64,000 nt of DNA from Brevibacterium sp. (GCF_031179145.1 NZ_JAPSIB010000001.1:280853-344852); one strand, 5' to 3'; positions 25,733-35,515 are shown, counted from the first letter of the stretch. Numbers and translations: made by a program. Notes: generated by a model not told the origin, from the sequence alone.

Positions 25733-25738
25733 GGAATC

Positions 25739-26755
25739 GTGAACACTCCTCGTCCCAGCAGACAGAGACAGCAGACGGAACGTCTGATGAACCTGCTCAT
25801 CGCCCTGCGCGCCGCCCGTGGCTGGGTCTCCCGCCGCACCCTGATGCGGGTCATCGACGGCTATGCGGATCTCGATGAAGCGGCCTTCGACCGGAAGTTC
25901 TCCCGCGACAAGGAGCTGCTGCGGCAGATGGGCATCTCGATCGCGACCCGTGCCGAGCACGACGCCTACGGCGACGAGGGAGAGACCGGCTACCGGATCT
26001 CGGCCGATGACTACGCGATGGGCGATGTCGACCTCACTCCGTCCGAAGCCGCGGCCGTGGCCGTGGCCGCCCAGTTCTGGTCGAACACCGAGCTTGGGGA
26101 GAGCGTGGGCCAGGCGCTGACGAAGCTGAGGGGGCTGGGGATCGACCTCGTCGAGGCGAATCCCGGACAGGCGAGCCAGGTGATGGCCTCGACCCGGCTC
26201 TCGACCGCGAACTTCGCCACCGCCCTGCGACACATCAACGCGCGGGAGGCGATCGGGTTCAAGTACCACAAACCGGGGCAGGCGCCGCGGAAGGTCAGGC
26301 TCGAACCCTACGCCCTGCTCAGCCGCGGAGACCGCGTCTACCTGATCGGCTTCGACCTCGACCGACAGGCGCAGCGGACGTTCCGGCTGAGCCGGATCGA
26401 GGGAAAGCTGGGCAAAATCTCCGGTCGGGAGCCCGGGGACTACGAGATCCCCACCGACAACGCCTGGCACCTGACGCTGAGCTCGAGTTCCGAGATGGCG
26501 TTCGTCGCCGAGGCGAAGCTGCGACTGCGGGCCCACCGCGCCGATCCGCTGCGCCGCCGGCAGGTCCGAGCCGAGGACGATGCCATCGTCATCGAGTACA
26601 GCGACGCCGCGGCCCTGGCCGCGGAGATCGTCAGCTACGGCGGCGCCGTCGAGGTGATCGGACCCGAGGAGCTGAGACGGGCCGTTGCCGATCGGCGCGC
26701 CACGATTGCGAAGTCCCTGCACCGATTGGGAGGCCGCGATGTCCTCAGCGCGTGA
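25739..26755 (+). CDS. pafB: WYL-domain transcription regulator PafB
   Basis: A 338-residue regulator. A winged-helix region (about 10-75, ERLMNLLIALRAARGWVS) is followed by a WYL domain with RVYLIGFDLDR. PafB acts with PafC as a heterodimer that activates many DNA-damage genes in mycobacteria. GTG 25739 is chosen because TACGGT lies six bases upstream. Its 3' end overlaps pafC by 17 bases. Confidence 0.93.
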   Translation: MNTPRPSRQRQQTERLMNLLIALRAARGWVSRRTLMRVIDGYADLDEAAFDRKFSRDKELLRQMGISIATRAEHDAYGDEGETGYRISADDYAMGDVDLTPSEAAAVAVAAQFWSNTELGESVGQALTKLRGLGIDLVEANPGQASQVMASTRLSTANFATALRHINAREAIGFKYHKPGQAPRKVRLEPYALLSRGDRVYLIGFDLDRQAQRTFRLSRIEGKLGKISGREPGDYEIPTDNAWHLTLSSSSEMAFVAEAKLRLRAHRADPLRRRQVRAEDDAIVIEYSDAAALAAEIVSYGGAVEVIGPEELRRAVADRRATIAKSLHRLGGRDVLSA

Positions 26756-27650
26756 ACGTCTGACCCGGCTGCTCAGCCTGGTGCCCTATCTCGACGCCCA
26801 CCCGGGCGTCGACCTCCAGGAGACCGCCGACTACTTCGGCGTCGACGCCGCGACCCTCATCGACGATCTGCAGCTCCTGTTCGTCACCGGGCGCCCCGGG
26901 CACATGCCCGACGACCTCATCGACGCCTCCTGGGAGGGAGGCAAGATCTACATCTCCAACGCCGAGGAGGTCTCCGTGCCGGTGCGGCTGAGCGCGGAGG
27001 AGGCCGGAGTCCTGGTCCTCGCCCTCGACCTCATCGACCTCATCCCGGGACTCGACGCCGAGGCGGTGCGCACGGCCGCCGGCAAGCTGCGGCAGGCGGC
27101 GGGGGAGAACCTGCACACCCCCGTCGAGGTCTCTCCGCTGCCCGCGGACGAGGAGCTGATGGAGTTCCTCCGCTCCGCCATCGCCGCAGAGTCCGCAGTG
27201 AGCATCGACTACTACGTCGCCTCCCGCGACGAACTGACCTCCCGGGTCATCGCCCCGCACCGGCTCGTGCCCGGCGCCGACTGGTACCTCGACGCCTGGT
27301 GCTACGAGGTCCAGGCCCCGCGTCGGTTCGCGCTGAGCAAGATCCGGTCCTGGAAGCCGGCGTCCCACCCGCCTCTGTCCGCCGCCTCGGCGCAGGACAC
27401 CAGCCGCGAGGTGACGATGCGGCTGAGCGCGGACGGGGCATGGCTGGCCGACGAACTCGAACTGCTCGACCGTGAATATTCGGTGAATGGCGATGGAAGC
27501 GTGAGCATCAGGATGGTCGTCCATTCCCTCGACTGGCTCAGCCGATTCCTGCTCTGCCACGCCGATGTCATCGCGGAGATCGACGACCCGGAAGCGATCG
27601 CCGCCGCGCTGGAGAGGCTCGAGGATGAAAGGCACAGCCGCACGGCGTAG
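26739..27650 (+). CDS. pafC: WYL-domain transcription regulator PafC
   Basis: A 303-residue partner of PafB, with an N-terminal helix-turn-helix (ARERLTRLLSLVPYLDAHPG) and a WYL domain (DWYLDAWCYE). Start ATG 26739 has GGGAGG just upstream and lies inside the end of pafB, which favours equal synthesis of both partners. The stop TAG doubles as the first bases of the tatA -10 box. Confidence 0.93.
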   Translation: MSSARERLTRLLSLVPYLDAHPGVDLQETADYFGVDAATLIDDLQLLFVTGRPGHMPDDLIDASWEGGKIYISNAEEVSVPVRLSAEEAGVLVLALDLIDLIPGLDAEAVRTAAGKLRQAAGENLHTPVEVSPLPADEELMEFLRSAIAAESAVSIDYYVASRDELTSRVIAPHRLVPGADWYLDAWCYEVQAPRRFALSKIRSWKPASHPPLSAASAQDTSREVTMRLSADGAWLADELELLDREYSVNGDGSVSIRMVVHSLDWLSRFLLCHADVIAEIDDPEAIAAALERLEDERHSRTA

Positions 27651-27653
27651 AAT
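27648..27653 (+). promoter_or_regulatory. -10 element of tatA
   Basis: TAGAAT, sharing bases with the pafC stop. The leader carries AAGGAG at 27673-27678. Confidence 0.5.
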
Positions 27654-27687
27654 CGTCACTGCACGTTCTACCTAAGGAGCCGCCCTC

Positions 27688-27966
27688 ATGGGTCACGTAA
27701 GCCTGCCCCACATCCTCATCGTCGTCGCCGTCATCGTCCTCATCTTCGGTGCCCCGAAGCTGCCGATGCTCGCCCGCAGCCTGGGCCAGTCCCTGAAGAT
27801 CTTCAAGTCCGAGGTCAAGGACCTGCGCGACGACGAGCCCAAGACCACGGAACCGGGCGAACTGAACTCCGGTGCCGGCACCGATCCCGCCGCCGGTTCG
27901 ACCGACGCTGCCGGGGTCAAGCGCAGCACCGATGAGAAGCAGGACCCGCAGACGCACGGGAAGTGA
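27688..27966 (+). CDS. tatA: Twin-arginine translocase subunit TatA
   Basis: A 92-residue protein with one N-terminal membrane helix (HILIVVAVIVLIFG), the hinge FGAPKLP and an amphipathic helix (LARSLGQSLKIFKSEVKDL), followed by a polar tail. TatA forms the export pore of the Tat pathway for folded proteins. Its stop overlaps the tatC start (GTGA). Confidence 0.96.
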   Translation: MGHVSLPHILIVVAVIVLIFGAPKLPMLARSLGQSLKIFKSEVKDLRDDEPKTTEPGELNSGAGTDPAAGSTDAAGVKRSTDEKQDPQTHGK

Positions 27967-28808
27967 AGGAACACAGCGACCGGAAACCGCTTTCGGCAGA
28001 CAAGAGCAAGAACTCTGAGAAGAAGATGCCCGTCCTCGGGCATCTCATCGAACTGCGCAACCGCGTCCTCATCTCGGTCCTCGCGATCGTGATCGGCGCT
28101 GTCGCGGGCTGGTTCCTCTACGACCATGTGCTGGCGATCCTGCAGCAGCCGATCCGGACCATCAACGAGTCCACCGGACGGGTGGCCCAGATCAACTTCG
28201 CCGGAGTCGCCTCTCCGTTCGACATGAAGATCAAGCTCTCGTTCTTCATCGGCATCTTCATCTCCTGCCCCATCTGGCTCTACGAAGTGTGGGCCTTCGT
28301 GATGCCGGGGCTGACGAAGAAGGAGAAGCGCTACTCGGTGGGATTCCTCTCCGCCGCGATCCCGCTCTTCCTCGCCGGGTCGACCATGGCGTTCTTCGCC
28401 CTGCCGAACGCCGTGAAGGCACTGACCTCCTTCACCCCCGAGGGCGCGGCCAACATCATCCCGGCGCAGGACTACCTGACGTTCGTGATGATCATCATCG
28501 TGGTCTTCGGGCTGGCATTCGTGCTCCCCGTCCTGATGGTGGGGCTGAACATGATGGGCATCCTCTCGGCCGCCACCATCCGGAAGTCGTGGCGAGTGAT
28601 CGTGCTCATCGTCTTCGTGTTCGCCGCCGTCGCCACCCCCACCCCCGATGCGATGTCGATGTTCTTCCTCGTCATCCCCATGCTTACCCTGTTCACCCTG
28701 GCCTGGGGCGTGTGCGTGCTCATCGACCGGAGACGGAAGAAGAAGCTCATCGCCCAGGGACTCTGGGTCGATGAGACCGAACTTGAAGAACTGGACGACA
28801 ATGACTGA
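27963..28808 (+). CDS. tatC: Twin-arginine translocase subunit TatC
   Basis: A 281-residue, six-helix membrane receptor for twin-arginine signal peptides. The family motif MPVLGHLIELRNRVL is present near residue 20, with FGLAFVLPV later. No TatB gene is adjacent, as is usual in actinobacteria, where tatB lies elsewhere. The 3' end overlaps helY by eight bases. Confidence 0.96.
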   Translation: MKEHSDRKPLSADKSKNSEKKMPVLGHLIELRNRVLISVLAIVIGAVAGWFLYDHVLAILQQPIRTINESTGRVAQINFAGVASPFDMKIKLSFFIGIFISCPIWLYEVWAFVMPGLTKKEKRYSVGFLSAAIPLFLAGSTMAFFALPNAVKALTSFTPEGAANIIPAQDYLTFVMIIIVVFGLAFVLPVLMVGLNMMGILSAATIRKSWRVIVLIVFVFAAVATPTPDAMSMFFLVIPMLTLFTLAWGVCVLIDRRRKKKLIAQGLWVDETELEELDDND

Positions 28809-31485
28809 CTCCCTCAGCCCCTCCGCGGCCTATGCCCGATACCGTGCCCGGGCCGAAGAGGCCACGACGCCCTTGGGGGCCTTCGAAGCCCGGATGGACT
28901 TCGCGCTCGACGACTTCCAGCTCGAAGCCTGCCGGGAGCTGCAGGAGGGCAAAGACGTCCTCGTCACCGCCCCGACCGGAGCCGGGAAGACCCTGATCGC
29001 GGAGTTCGCGGTCGAACTCGCCATGGCCGAGGGGCGACGCGTGTTCTACACGACCCCGATCAAGGCCCTGAGCAACCAGAAGTTCAACGACCTGATGGCG
29101 GTTCACGGGGAAGAGTCCGTCGGGCTGCTCACCGGGGACACGACGATCCGGCGCGACGCCCCGATCATCGTCATGACCACCGAAGTTCTGCGCAACATGC
29201 TCTACAACGACCTGTCCGGCCTGCATGACCTCGGGTTCGTCGTCCTCGACGAGGTCCACTACCTCGCCGACAAGTTCCGCGGCCCCGTGTGGGAGGAGGT
29301 CATCATCCACCTGCCCGACCGGGTGCAGATGGTGTCCCTGTCGGCAACCGTGTCCAACGTCGAGGAGTTCGGCGCCTGGCTGCGGGAGGTGCGCGGGCCG
29401 ACCACCGTCATCTCCACCGACCATCGCCCGGTCCCGTTAGTCAACCACGTACTCGTCGGGCACCGGATGTACGACCTGTTCACCCATCACGACTCCGAAC
29501 GCATCGACCCCGCCCTCGGACACGCCACCCGCACCTACGGCGGTCCCCGGTCGAAGCGCGAACGCGGGATGCGGTCCAGCTTCCGTCGGCCCAGCCGCAC
29601 GCAGGTCGTGGCCGCCCTGGCCGAATCGGGGATGCTGCCGGCGATCATGTTCATCTTCTCCCGCAATGGATGTGACGAAGCGGTCGAGCAGTATCTCGCG
29701 GGCGGTGTGGACCTCAACTCCCGTGAGGAGAAGGTCATCGTCAACCGCAAGCTCGAAGAGCTGCGCGATGAACTCTCCGACGACGACCTCGGTATCCTCG
29801 GCTTCCACTCCTTCCGCGAGGGGCTGCTGCTCGGTGTCGCCGCCCACCATGCGGGGATGATCCCTCAGTTCAAGGAGCTCGTCGAGGAGCTGTTCTCGGC
29901 AGGGATCATCAAGGTCGTCTTCGCGACCGAGACGCTGGCCCTGGGCATCAACATGCCTGCCCGGACGGTGGTGCTGGAGAAGCTCGTCAAGTTCAACGGC
30001 GAAGCCCACGTGTCGATCACGCCAGGGGAGTACACGCAGCTGACCGGCCGGGCCGGGCGCCGCGGGATCGACCGGATCGGTCACGCCGTGGTCGTCTGGC
30101 ATCCCAGCTTCGAGGTCAGCGAACTCGCCGCTCTCGCCTCCAACCGGTCCTACGCCCTCAACTCCGCCTTCGGCCCCACCTACAACATGACGGCCAATCT
30201 GCTCTCCCGGATGAGCTCGGACGAGGCCGCAAAGGTCCTCGAGACCTCGTTCGCCCAGTTCCAGGCAGACAAGGCCGTCGTCGGCCTGGCCCGCAAAGTC
30301 CGCAAGAACGAAGCGACCATCGCCGCCTATGAGAAGTCGATGCAGTGCGAGCACGGCGACTTCGGTGAGTACGCCTCCCTGCGGCAGCAGATCTCCGATG
30401 CGGAGAAGCAGGAGACGAAGACCCGGTCGAAGAACCGGCAGCGGGAGACCGTCGAATCGCTGACCGCCCTGCGGATCGGTGACGTCGTCACACTGCCGAC
30501 CCGCCGCGTCGAGGGCACGGCCGTCATCATCGCGCCGATGAGCAATCGTGACGGGGTGTCCCGGCTGCCGACCGTGCTCACGGAGACCGGCAAGGTGTGG
30601 CACCTGCGCCCCCACGAGGTGACCGAGCCTGTGGCCTCGATGGGCCGGATCCGGGTGCCGAAGAAGTTCAACCATCGGCAGGCCGGTGATCGGCGGCAGC
30701 TGCTGACCATCCTCGCCGAGGCCAAAGCTGAGGGGAAGGTCGACTGGCACGCCCAGTGGGAGGGTCCCGAGGAGCGTTCCGGGGTCAGCCGGAAGGTCTC
30801 CGAGCTGACTGCTCTGCTGCGTGCCCATCCCTGCCACGACTGTCCCGACCGGGAGATCCACGCCCGTTGGGCCAATCGCGCGGCGAAGCTGGTCAAGGAG
30901 AACAACTCCCTGATCTCGAGGATCGAGGGAAGGACCACGTCGATCGCGCTGGTGTTCGACCGCGTCCAGGACGTTCTGCGGATCCTCGGCTTCCTGCCCG
31001 ACGACTCCGCCATGCTGCGACGCATCTACGGGGAACGGGACCTGCTCGTCGCACTGACGATCAGGGCCGGACTCTGGGACGCACTCGACGAACCCGAGCT
31101 CGCGGCGTTCTCCTCCTGCTTCGTCTTCCAGTCCCGCGGCGGGGACCCGATCCGTCCCGAGCGCGCTCCGAGCCGTGACCTCAAGGTGGTGGGGGACGAG
31201 GCGGTGGCGACGTGGCGCAACCTCTTCCTGCTCGAGGAGCAGCACGCTCTGGCGACGACTCCCGAGCCCGACCGGGGACTGTTCAAGCCGATGTACCGCT
31301 GGACCGAGGGCAAGAATCTGTCCGAATCCCTGCGCGGCACCGACATCGCCGCCGGAGACTTCGTCCGCTGGGCGAAGCAGAGCCTCGACCTGCTCGGTCA
31401 GGTCGCCGAGGTGGTCGGACCCGAGACCGCGGTCCGGATCCGGCGTACCATCGACGCCATCCGCAGGGGAGTCGTCGCCGACTGA
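28801..31485 (+). CDS. helY: DEAD/DEAH-box RNA helicase HelY (Ski2-like)
   Basis: An 894-residue SF2 helicase. Motifs: I APTGAGKT (near residue 58), Ia TTPIKALSNQKF, II DEVH, III SATVSN, V ALGINMPART and VI QLTGRAGRRGID. A C-terminal DSHCT-like region (about 720-894) completes the Mtr4/Ski2 family pattern. It probably remodels structured RNA. It starts within tatC, so it is likely co-transcribed with tatA-tatC as in mycobacteria. Confidence 0.94.
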   Translation: MTDSLSPSAAYARYRARAEEATTPLGAFEARMDFALDDFQLEACRELQEGKDVLVTAPTGAGKTLIAEFAVELAMAEGRRVFYTTPIKALSNQKFNDLMAVHGEESVGLLTGDTTIRRDAPIIVMTTEVLRNMLYNDLSGLHDLGFVVLDEVHYLADKFRGPVWEEVIIHLPDRVQMVSLSATVSNVEEFGAWLREVRGPTTVISTDHRPVPLVNHVLVGHRMYDLFTHHDSERIDPALGHATRTYGGPRSKRERGMRSSFRRPSRTQVVAALAESGMLPAIMFIFSRNGCDEAVEQYLAGGVDLNSREEKVIVNRKLEELRDELSDDDLGILGFHSFREGLLLGVAAHHAGMIPQFKELVEELFSAGIIKVVFATETLALGINMPARTVVLEKLVKFNGEAHVSITPGEYTQLTGRAGRRGIDRIGHAVVVWHPSFEVSELAALASNRSYALNSAFGPTYNMTANLLSRMSSDEAAKVLETSFAQFQADKAVVGLARKVRKNEATIAAYEKSMQCEHGDFGEYASLRQQISDAEKQETKTRSKNRQRETVESLTALRIGDVVTLPTRRVEGTAVIIAPMSNRDGVSRLPTVLTETGKVWHLRPHEVTEPVASMGRIRVPKKFNHRQAGDRRQLLTILAEAKAEGKVDWHAQWEGPEERSGVSRKVSELTALLRAHPCHDCPDREIHARWANRAAKLVKENNSLISRIEGRTTSIALVFDRVQDVLRILGFLPDDSAMLRRIYGERDLLVALTIRAGLWDALDEPELAAFSSCFVFQSRGGDPIRPERAPSRDLKVVGDEAVATWRNLFLLEEQHALATTPEPDRGLFKPMYRWTEGKNLSESLRGTDIAAGDFVRWAKQSLDLLGQVAEVVGPETAVRIRRTIDAIRRGVVAD

Positions 31486-31489
31486 GCGC

Positions 31490-33751
31490 TCAGCGTTTGA
31501 TCTTCTTGACGACGTTCTCGATGTCCGAGCCGAATGCGCTCTCCGTCGTCAGGTAGGTCCACGTCGAGGACGGGCGCTTGAGTCCGTGGGAGGCGAGGTC
31601 GATCCCCTCAGCGGTGAATTCCGCGTCCTCGACCGTCTGCGCCGAATCGTCGATGACGTCGGCCCAGAACGAGGAGAAGACGCGGATCGACTCCGTGTTG
31701 AACGCCTCATGCGGCTTCTCCCGCGCGAACGTGCGCAGATGGATGCCCTCGCGCAGATCGTTGAGGAAGGCCAGATGGTCGACCCAGCGGGCGTCGAGGT
31801 GGAAGAGCATGACCTCAACCAGCGACCGATCGACGAGTTCACGTCCGTGCTGCTGTTCGAGGTCACCGGCCCGGTCGCCGAGGCGCTCCCTGAGCTCCTC
31901 GACCCCATGCCCCTCGGTGCGCAGCTGGCGACGACGTTCGAGCACGAGCTCGCGCTGTTTGGCCATGAGCTCGTTGAACCGCCAGGTGTCGCGGTGCAGT
32001 GCCGTGTTCTGGCCCTCGGCGATCCGCTGCGCGTGTTCGACCAGCTGCAGAGCCCGCTTCGAATCGATCCGGCCGGTCTCGTCTCCCTCGGCGACGAACC
32101 GCTGGATCTCGGGCACCCGGGTCAGCAGCTCGTCCTCGAGGCTGGTGAAGAACACCGAGGTGCCCGGATCACCCTGCCGACCCGCGCGTCCGCGCAGCTG
32201 ATCGTCGAGCCGCGACGACAGGTAGCGGCCGGCGCCGATGACGAGCAGGCCACCCGCCTCGGCGACCTCGTCTCCCGCGAGCCGGATGTCAGTGCCGCGC
32301 CCGGCCATCTGCGTCGAGACGGTGACGGCCCCCGGCCGGCCGGCCGCGGAGATGATCTCGGCCTCGGCCGAATCGTCCTTGGCGTTGAGGACGCGGACGT
32401 CGATGCCCTTGTCGATGAGTCGGGCGGCCAGTGATTCGCTCTCGGCCACGGAAGAGGTGCCGATGAGCACCGGGCGACCCTTCCCATGGTTGTCGATGAC
32501 CTCCTCGACGATCGCCCGCTCCTTCGACTCCTGATAGGTGTAGAGGCGGTCGGGTTCGTCGATCCTGATCACCGGCAGATGAGTGTCGATCGGAACGATC
32601 TCGAGGTCGTAGAACTCCCGCAGGTCATCGCCCACGGCCAACGCCGTGCCGGTCATCCCGCACACCGTCGAATAGCCGTGGATGAGCTCCTCGACGGTCA
32701 TCTGATCGAGGATCTCGCCGCTCTCGGTCGTCGTCACCTTCTCTTTCGCCTCGACGGCGGCCTGGAGCCCGTCGGGCCAGCGCTGGAGTTCGGCGATGCG
32801 TCCGCGAGAGGCGGAGATGAGCTTGATCCGGCCGCCGACGACGAGGTAGTCGACATCCCGTTTGACCAGGGTCTTGGCATAGAGGGCGAGGTTGACGGCG
32901 GCCAGTGTGCTCGAGTCCTCGCCGTAGAGTTCGACCCCGAGCGCGGATTCGACCGTGCCGATGCCCTCGTCGGTGAGCGAGACCGCCCGGTGGTCGGGGC
33001 TGATCTCGTAGTCGTGGCCGGGCACCAGTGTCTCGACCAGGGCGGCGATCTTCTCGTCCGCGCCTTCGATGCTCGCCGAGCCGGCGAGGACGAGCGGGAC
33101 GCGGGCCTCGTCGATGAGCACCGAATCGGCTTCGTCGACGATGACGACATCTCGCTCGGGCACGCGGATCTGGGCGTCGTCGGTGACGAACCGGTCCCGG
33201 AGAACGTCGAACCCCACCTCGGTGACGGAGGCGTAGAGGACCTCCGCGCGGTAGGCGGCGCGGCGCTCCTCGTCGCTCATCGACGCGGAGATGGAGGCCG
33301 ACCTCACGCCCATGAGGTCGAACACCGGCTTCATCCAGTTCCGGTCGCGCACCGCGAGGTAGTCGTTGACGCTGACCACGTGCACGCGACGCCCCTGCAG
33401 CGCGTATCCGGCCGCGGCCAACGCCCCGACAAGGGTCTTGCCCTCACCGGTGGCCATCTGCACGACGTTGGCCTGGAGCAGGCCGACAAGTCCCTTGAGC
33501 TGGGTGTCGTAGGCGCGCTCATCGAGGGCGCGGTCGGAGACCTCACGCGCCAGAGCGCAGTAGCGGATCAGGTTGTCCTTCTCCGCCCCCGAGGTGAAGA
33601 TCTCGCCCGCCGCCTCGCTCAACTCCTTGTCGTCGAGGTCGGCGAATTCGCGTCCGGCGCGCTCGAGGTCGTCCGCTGCGCGGGCGAACCAGCCGGTCGT
33701 CCTGTCGGCCTGGGCGCCGGGGCGATTGAGCAGGCGAGAGAAGAGTCCCAT
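31490..33751 (-). CDS. secA2: Accessory preprotein translocase ATPase SecA2
   Basis: A 753-residue SecA family ATPase. Walker A is in MATGEGKT and the DEAD-type motif is VDEADS; VSVNDYLAVRD, STQMAGRGTDI and LRGRAGRQGDPG are intact. It lacks the C-terminal zinc domain and linker of housekeeping SecA1 and is shorter (about 900 residues for SecA1), which marks SecA2. It exports a small set of proteins in actinobacteria. AAGGAC precedes the start. It lies nine bases after the exonuclease gene, likely one operon; it converges on helY. Confidence 0.92.
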   Translation of the reverse strand: MGLFSRLLNRPGAQADRTTGWFARAADDLERAGREFADLDDKELSEAAGEIFTSGAEKDNLIRYCALAREVSDRALDERAYDTQLKGLVGLLQANVVQMATGEGKTLVGALAAAGYALQGRRVHVVSVNDYLAVRDRNWMKPVFDLMGVRSASISASMSDEERRAAYRAEVLYASVTEVGFDVLRDRFVTDDAQIRVPERDVVIVDEADSVLIDEARVPLVLAGSASIEGADEKIAALVETLVPGHDYEISPDHRAVSLTDEGIGTVESALGVELYGEDSSTLAAVNLALYAKTLVKRDVDYLVVGGRIKLISASRGRIAELQRWPDGLQAAVEAKEKVTTTESGEILDQMTVEELIHGYSTVCGMTGTALAVGDDLREFYDLEIVPIDTHLPVIRIDEPDRLYTYQESKERAIVEEVIDNHGKGRPVLIGTSSVAESESLAARLIDKGIDVRVLNAKDDSAEAEIISAAGRPGAVTVSTQMAGRGTDIRLAGDEVAEAGGLLVIGAGRYLSSRLDDQLRGRAGRQGDPGTSVFFTSLEDELLTRVPEIQRFVAEGDETGRIDSKRALQLVEHAQRIAEGQNTALHRDTWRFNELMAKQRELVLERRRQLRTEGHGVEELRERLGDRAGDLEQQHGRELVDRSLVEVMLFHLDARWVDHLAFLNDLREGIHLRTFAREKPHEAFNTESIRVFSSFWADVIDDSAQTVEDAEFTAEGIDLASHGLKRPSSTWTYLTTESAFGSDIENVVKKIKR

Positions 33752-33760
33752 AGTCGTCCT

Positions 33761-35446
33761 TCAGAGGTTGTGGTGATCGGAGTCGAGTCTAACGTCCGCG
33801 GCCATCGGCCAGGAGGCGTCGACGACTGCCAGCGGGTCGCGGTTCAGCCGCAGCCAGGACTGGAGATCCTCCGCCTGGGCGCGCTTCCACGTGCCCTGGG
33901 CGGCCATGATCTCCGTGCAGGTCAGGCCGGCGACGTCGACGGAGCTGCCCGCCAGGGCGCGCGCGATCTCCAGGGCCGCCAGCGCATCGGCGGCCGCGTC
34001 ATGGGCATCGAGGAGGGAGACGTTCCAGCGCAGCGCGGTCTGAGTGAGTGTGCGCTTGCCGCGACGCCGCGGTTCGACCTGGCGATCGACGACATAGGTG
34101 TCGACGACGGCGGGGAGGATGGCGCTGAGGTCGACGTGCGGCTGGTGCCTGCGGACTTCGGCGGCGAGGACGCTGAGGTCGTAGACGATGTTGTGGCCGA
34201 CGAGGACGCCGTTCTCGGCCTTGAGCTCGGCGAGGACGGCGCACAGAGCGGCGACCACCTCGGCGGCGGGGAGCCCGTTCGCGGCGGCGTACTCGGTGGT
34301 GATCCCATGGACAGCACGCGCCGATTCCGGGATCTCGATGCCCGGATCGGCGAGCCAGGTCCGCACCTGCTGGGCGGATTCGACGAAGGCGGCGGTGACG
34401 ATCCGGGCGGTGGCGGGATCGACGCCGGTCGTCTCCAGGTCGAAGCCGACCAGTCGGCACTGCGACCAGGGCAGGGGAGCGGAGACCGAGGGAACGGCCG
34501 CGGCGGCGAACGTGGCCGTCCCCGCCGAGGTGGGCCGCTGCTCCTCGAGCGCGTCGAGCAGGGATCTCACCGAGCGCGAGATGTTCTGCCCGAGAGCCGC
34601 CGCCTCGACGGCGGCGCGGTCGAGGGGATACGGGATCGCCTCGAGGTCGATGCCGTGGTCGACGTCGGTCAGGCATGTCATCACCCGCACCGTGGCGTCG
34701 AGGGCGTCCTCGTGCTCGATGAGCGTCTGGGCGCGTTTGGGGCTCAGCCCACCCGTCTTCACTCCGGCCTTCGCGGCCCTGATGATCGCCTCGAGGGATC
34801 CGAAGCCGGCCAGCAGGGTCGCTGCCGTCTTCTCCCCGATGCCCGGTGCTCCCGGCAGTCCGTCCGAGGGGTCGCCGCGCAGTGCGGCGAGCTCCCGGTA
34901 CCGGGTCCCATCGGGCACCCCGTACATCTCGGGCAGATCCTCGGCCGCGATCGCCTCCCACTCTCCGCCCTTGCGCGGACGCAGGACCGTGACGTCGCGG
35001 TCGGCGTCGAGGAGCGCGAGCAGATCGCGGTCGGGGGAGACGATGACCACCGGGGTCCGGGATTCGGCGGCCATGGTCGCGATCACGTCATCGGCCTCCG
35101 TCCCGTCCACCTCGGCGAGGGGAATGCCGGCGGCGTCGAGCACCCGCCGCAACAGCGGGAGCTGGGCCGCCAGCTGCTCGGGGATCTCCGTGCCCGCCTC
35201 CTCGTCGCGGACCCGCGCGGCCTTGTACTCGGGCATGATCGCTGTCCGGAACTCCGGGCGCCAGTCCGCGTCCATCGTCGCCACCACCCGGTCGGAGCCG
35301 AGGCGGCGGATCATCGCAGCGATCGCATCGAGAACGCCGCGGACGGCGTTGACCGGCATCTTGTCGTCGTTGACGATCGAGTCGGGGACCGAATAGAAGG
35401 CGCGGTAGTAGAGGGCGGGGGTGTCGATCAGAACCAATGGCTTCAC
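33761..35446 (-). CDS. Fused 5'-3' exonuclease and DnaQ-like 3'-5' exonuclease
   Basis: A 561-residue fusion. Residues 1-300 are a FEN-type 5'-3' nuclease with the active-site acidic blocks: VLIDTPALYYRAF, EVDGTEADD, SPDRDL, and the helix-hairpin-helix GLPGAPGIGEKTA. Residues 331-500 are a DEDDh 3'-5' exonuclease with intact Exo I (Asp336, Glu338 in FDLETTG), Exo II (Asp423 in NIVYD) and Exo III (His482, Asp487). The C-terminal 60 residues match stand-alone actinobacterial DnaQ-like proteins. No polymerase domain is present. The mycobacterial relative Rv2090 near helY has only the 5'-3' part. GTG 35446 is supported by TATCGT seven bases upstream. Confidence 0.92.
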   Translation of the reverse strand: MKPLVLIDTPALYYRAFYSVPDSIVNDDKMPVNAVRGVLDAIAAMIRRLGSDRVVATMDADWRPEFRTAIMPEYKAARVRDEEAGTEIPEQLAAQLPLLRRVLDAAGIPLAEVDGTEADDVIATMAAESRTPVVIVSPDRDLLALLDADRDVTVLRPRKGGEWEAIAAEDLPEMYGVPDGTRYRELAALRGDPSDGLPGAPGIGEKTAATLLAGFGSLEAIIRAAKAGVKTGGLSPKRAQTLIEHEDALDATVRVMTCLTDVDHGIDLEAIPYPLDRAAVEAAALGQNISRSVRSLLDALEEQRPTSAGTATFAAAAVPSVSAPLPWSQCRLVGFDLETTGVDPATARIVTAAFVESAQQVRTWLADPGIEIPESARAVHGITTEYAAANGLPAAEVVAALCAVLAELKAENGVLVGHNIVYDLSVLAAEVRRHQPHVDLSAILPAVVDTYVVDRQVEPRRRGKRTLTQTALRWNVSLLDAHDAAADALAALEIARALAGSSVDVAGLTCTEIMAAQGTWKRAQAEDLQSWLRLNRDPLAVVDASWPMAADVRLDSDHHNL

Positions 35447-35453
35447 ATCCGAG

Positions 35454-35459
35454 ACGATA
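35454..35459 (-). promoter_or_regulatory. -10 element, leaderless start of fused exonuclease
   Basis: TATCGT on the minus strand, seven bases before the GTG at 35446. Confidence 0.5.
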
Positions 35460-35502
35460 CCGGACGCCGCTGACTTGAGAACTCGGGTCAACCGCTCAGG
35501 TG

Positions 35503-35508
35503 TACCCT
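35503..35508 (+). promoter_or_regulatory. -10 element, leaderless start of amidohydrolase-like gene
   Basis: TACCCT, seven bases before the GTG at 35516. Confidence 0.5.
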
Positions 35509-35515
35509 GGCGGCT

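Noticed and set aside
32486-35473. A 995-codon open frame on the plus strand opposite secA2 and the exonuclease
   Set aside because: Antisense to two clear genes and without recognisable motifs; composition typical of a shadow frame.
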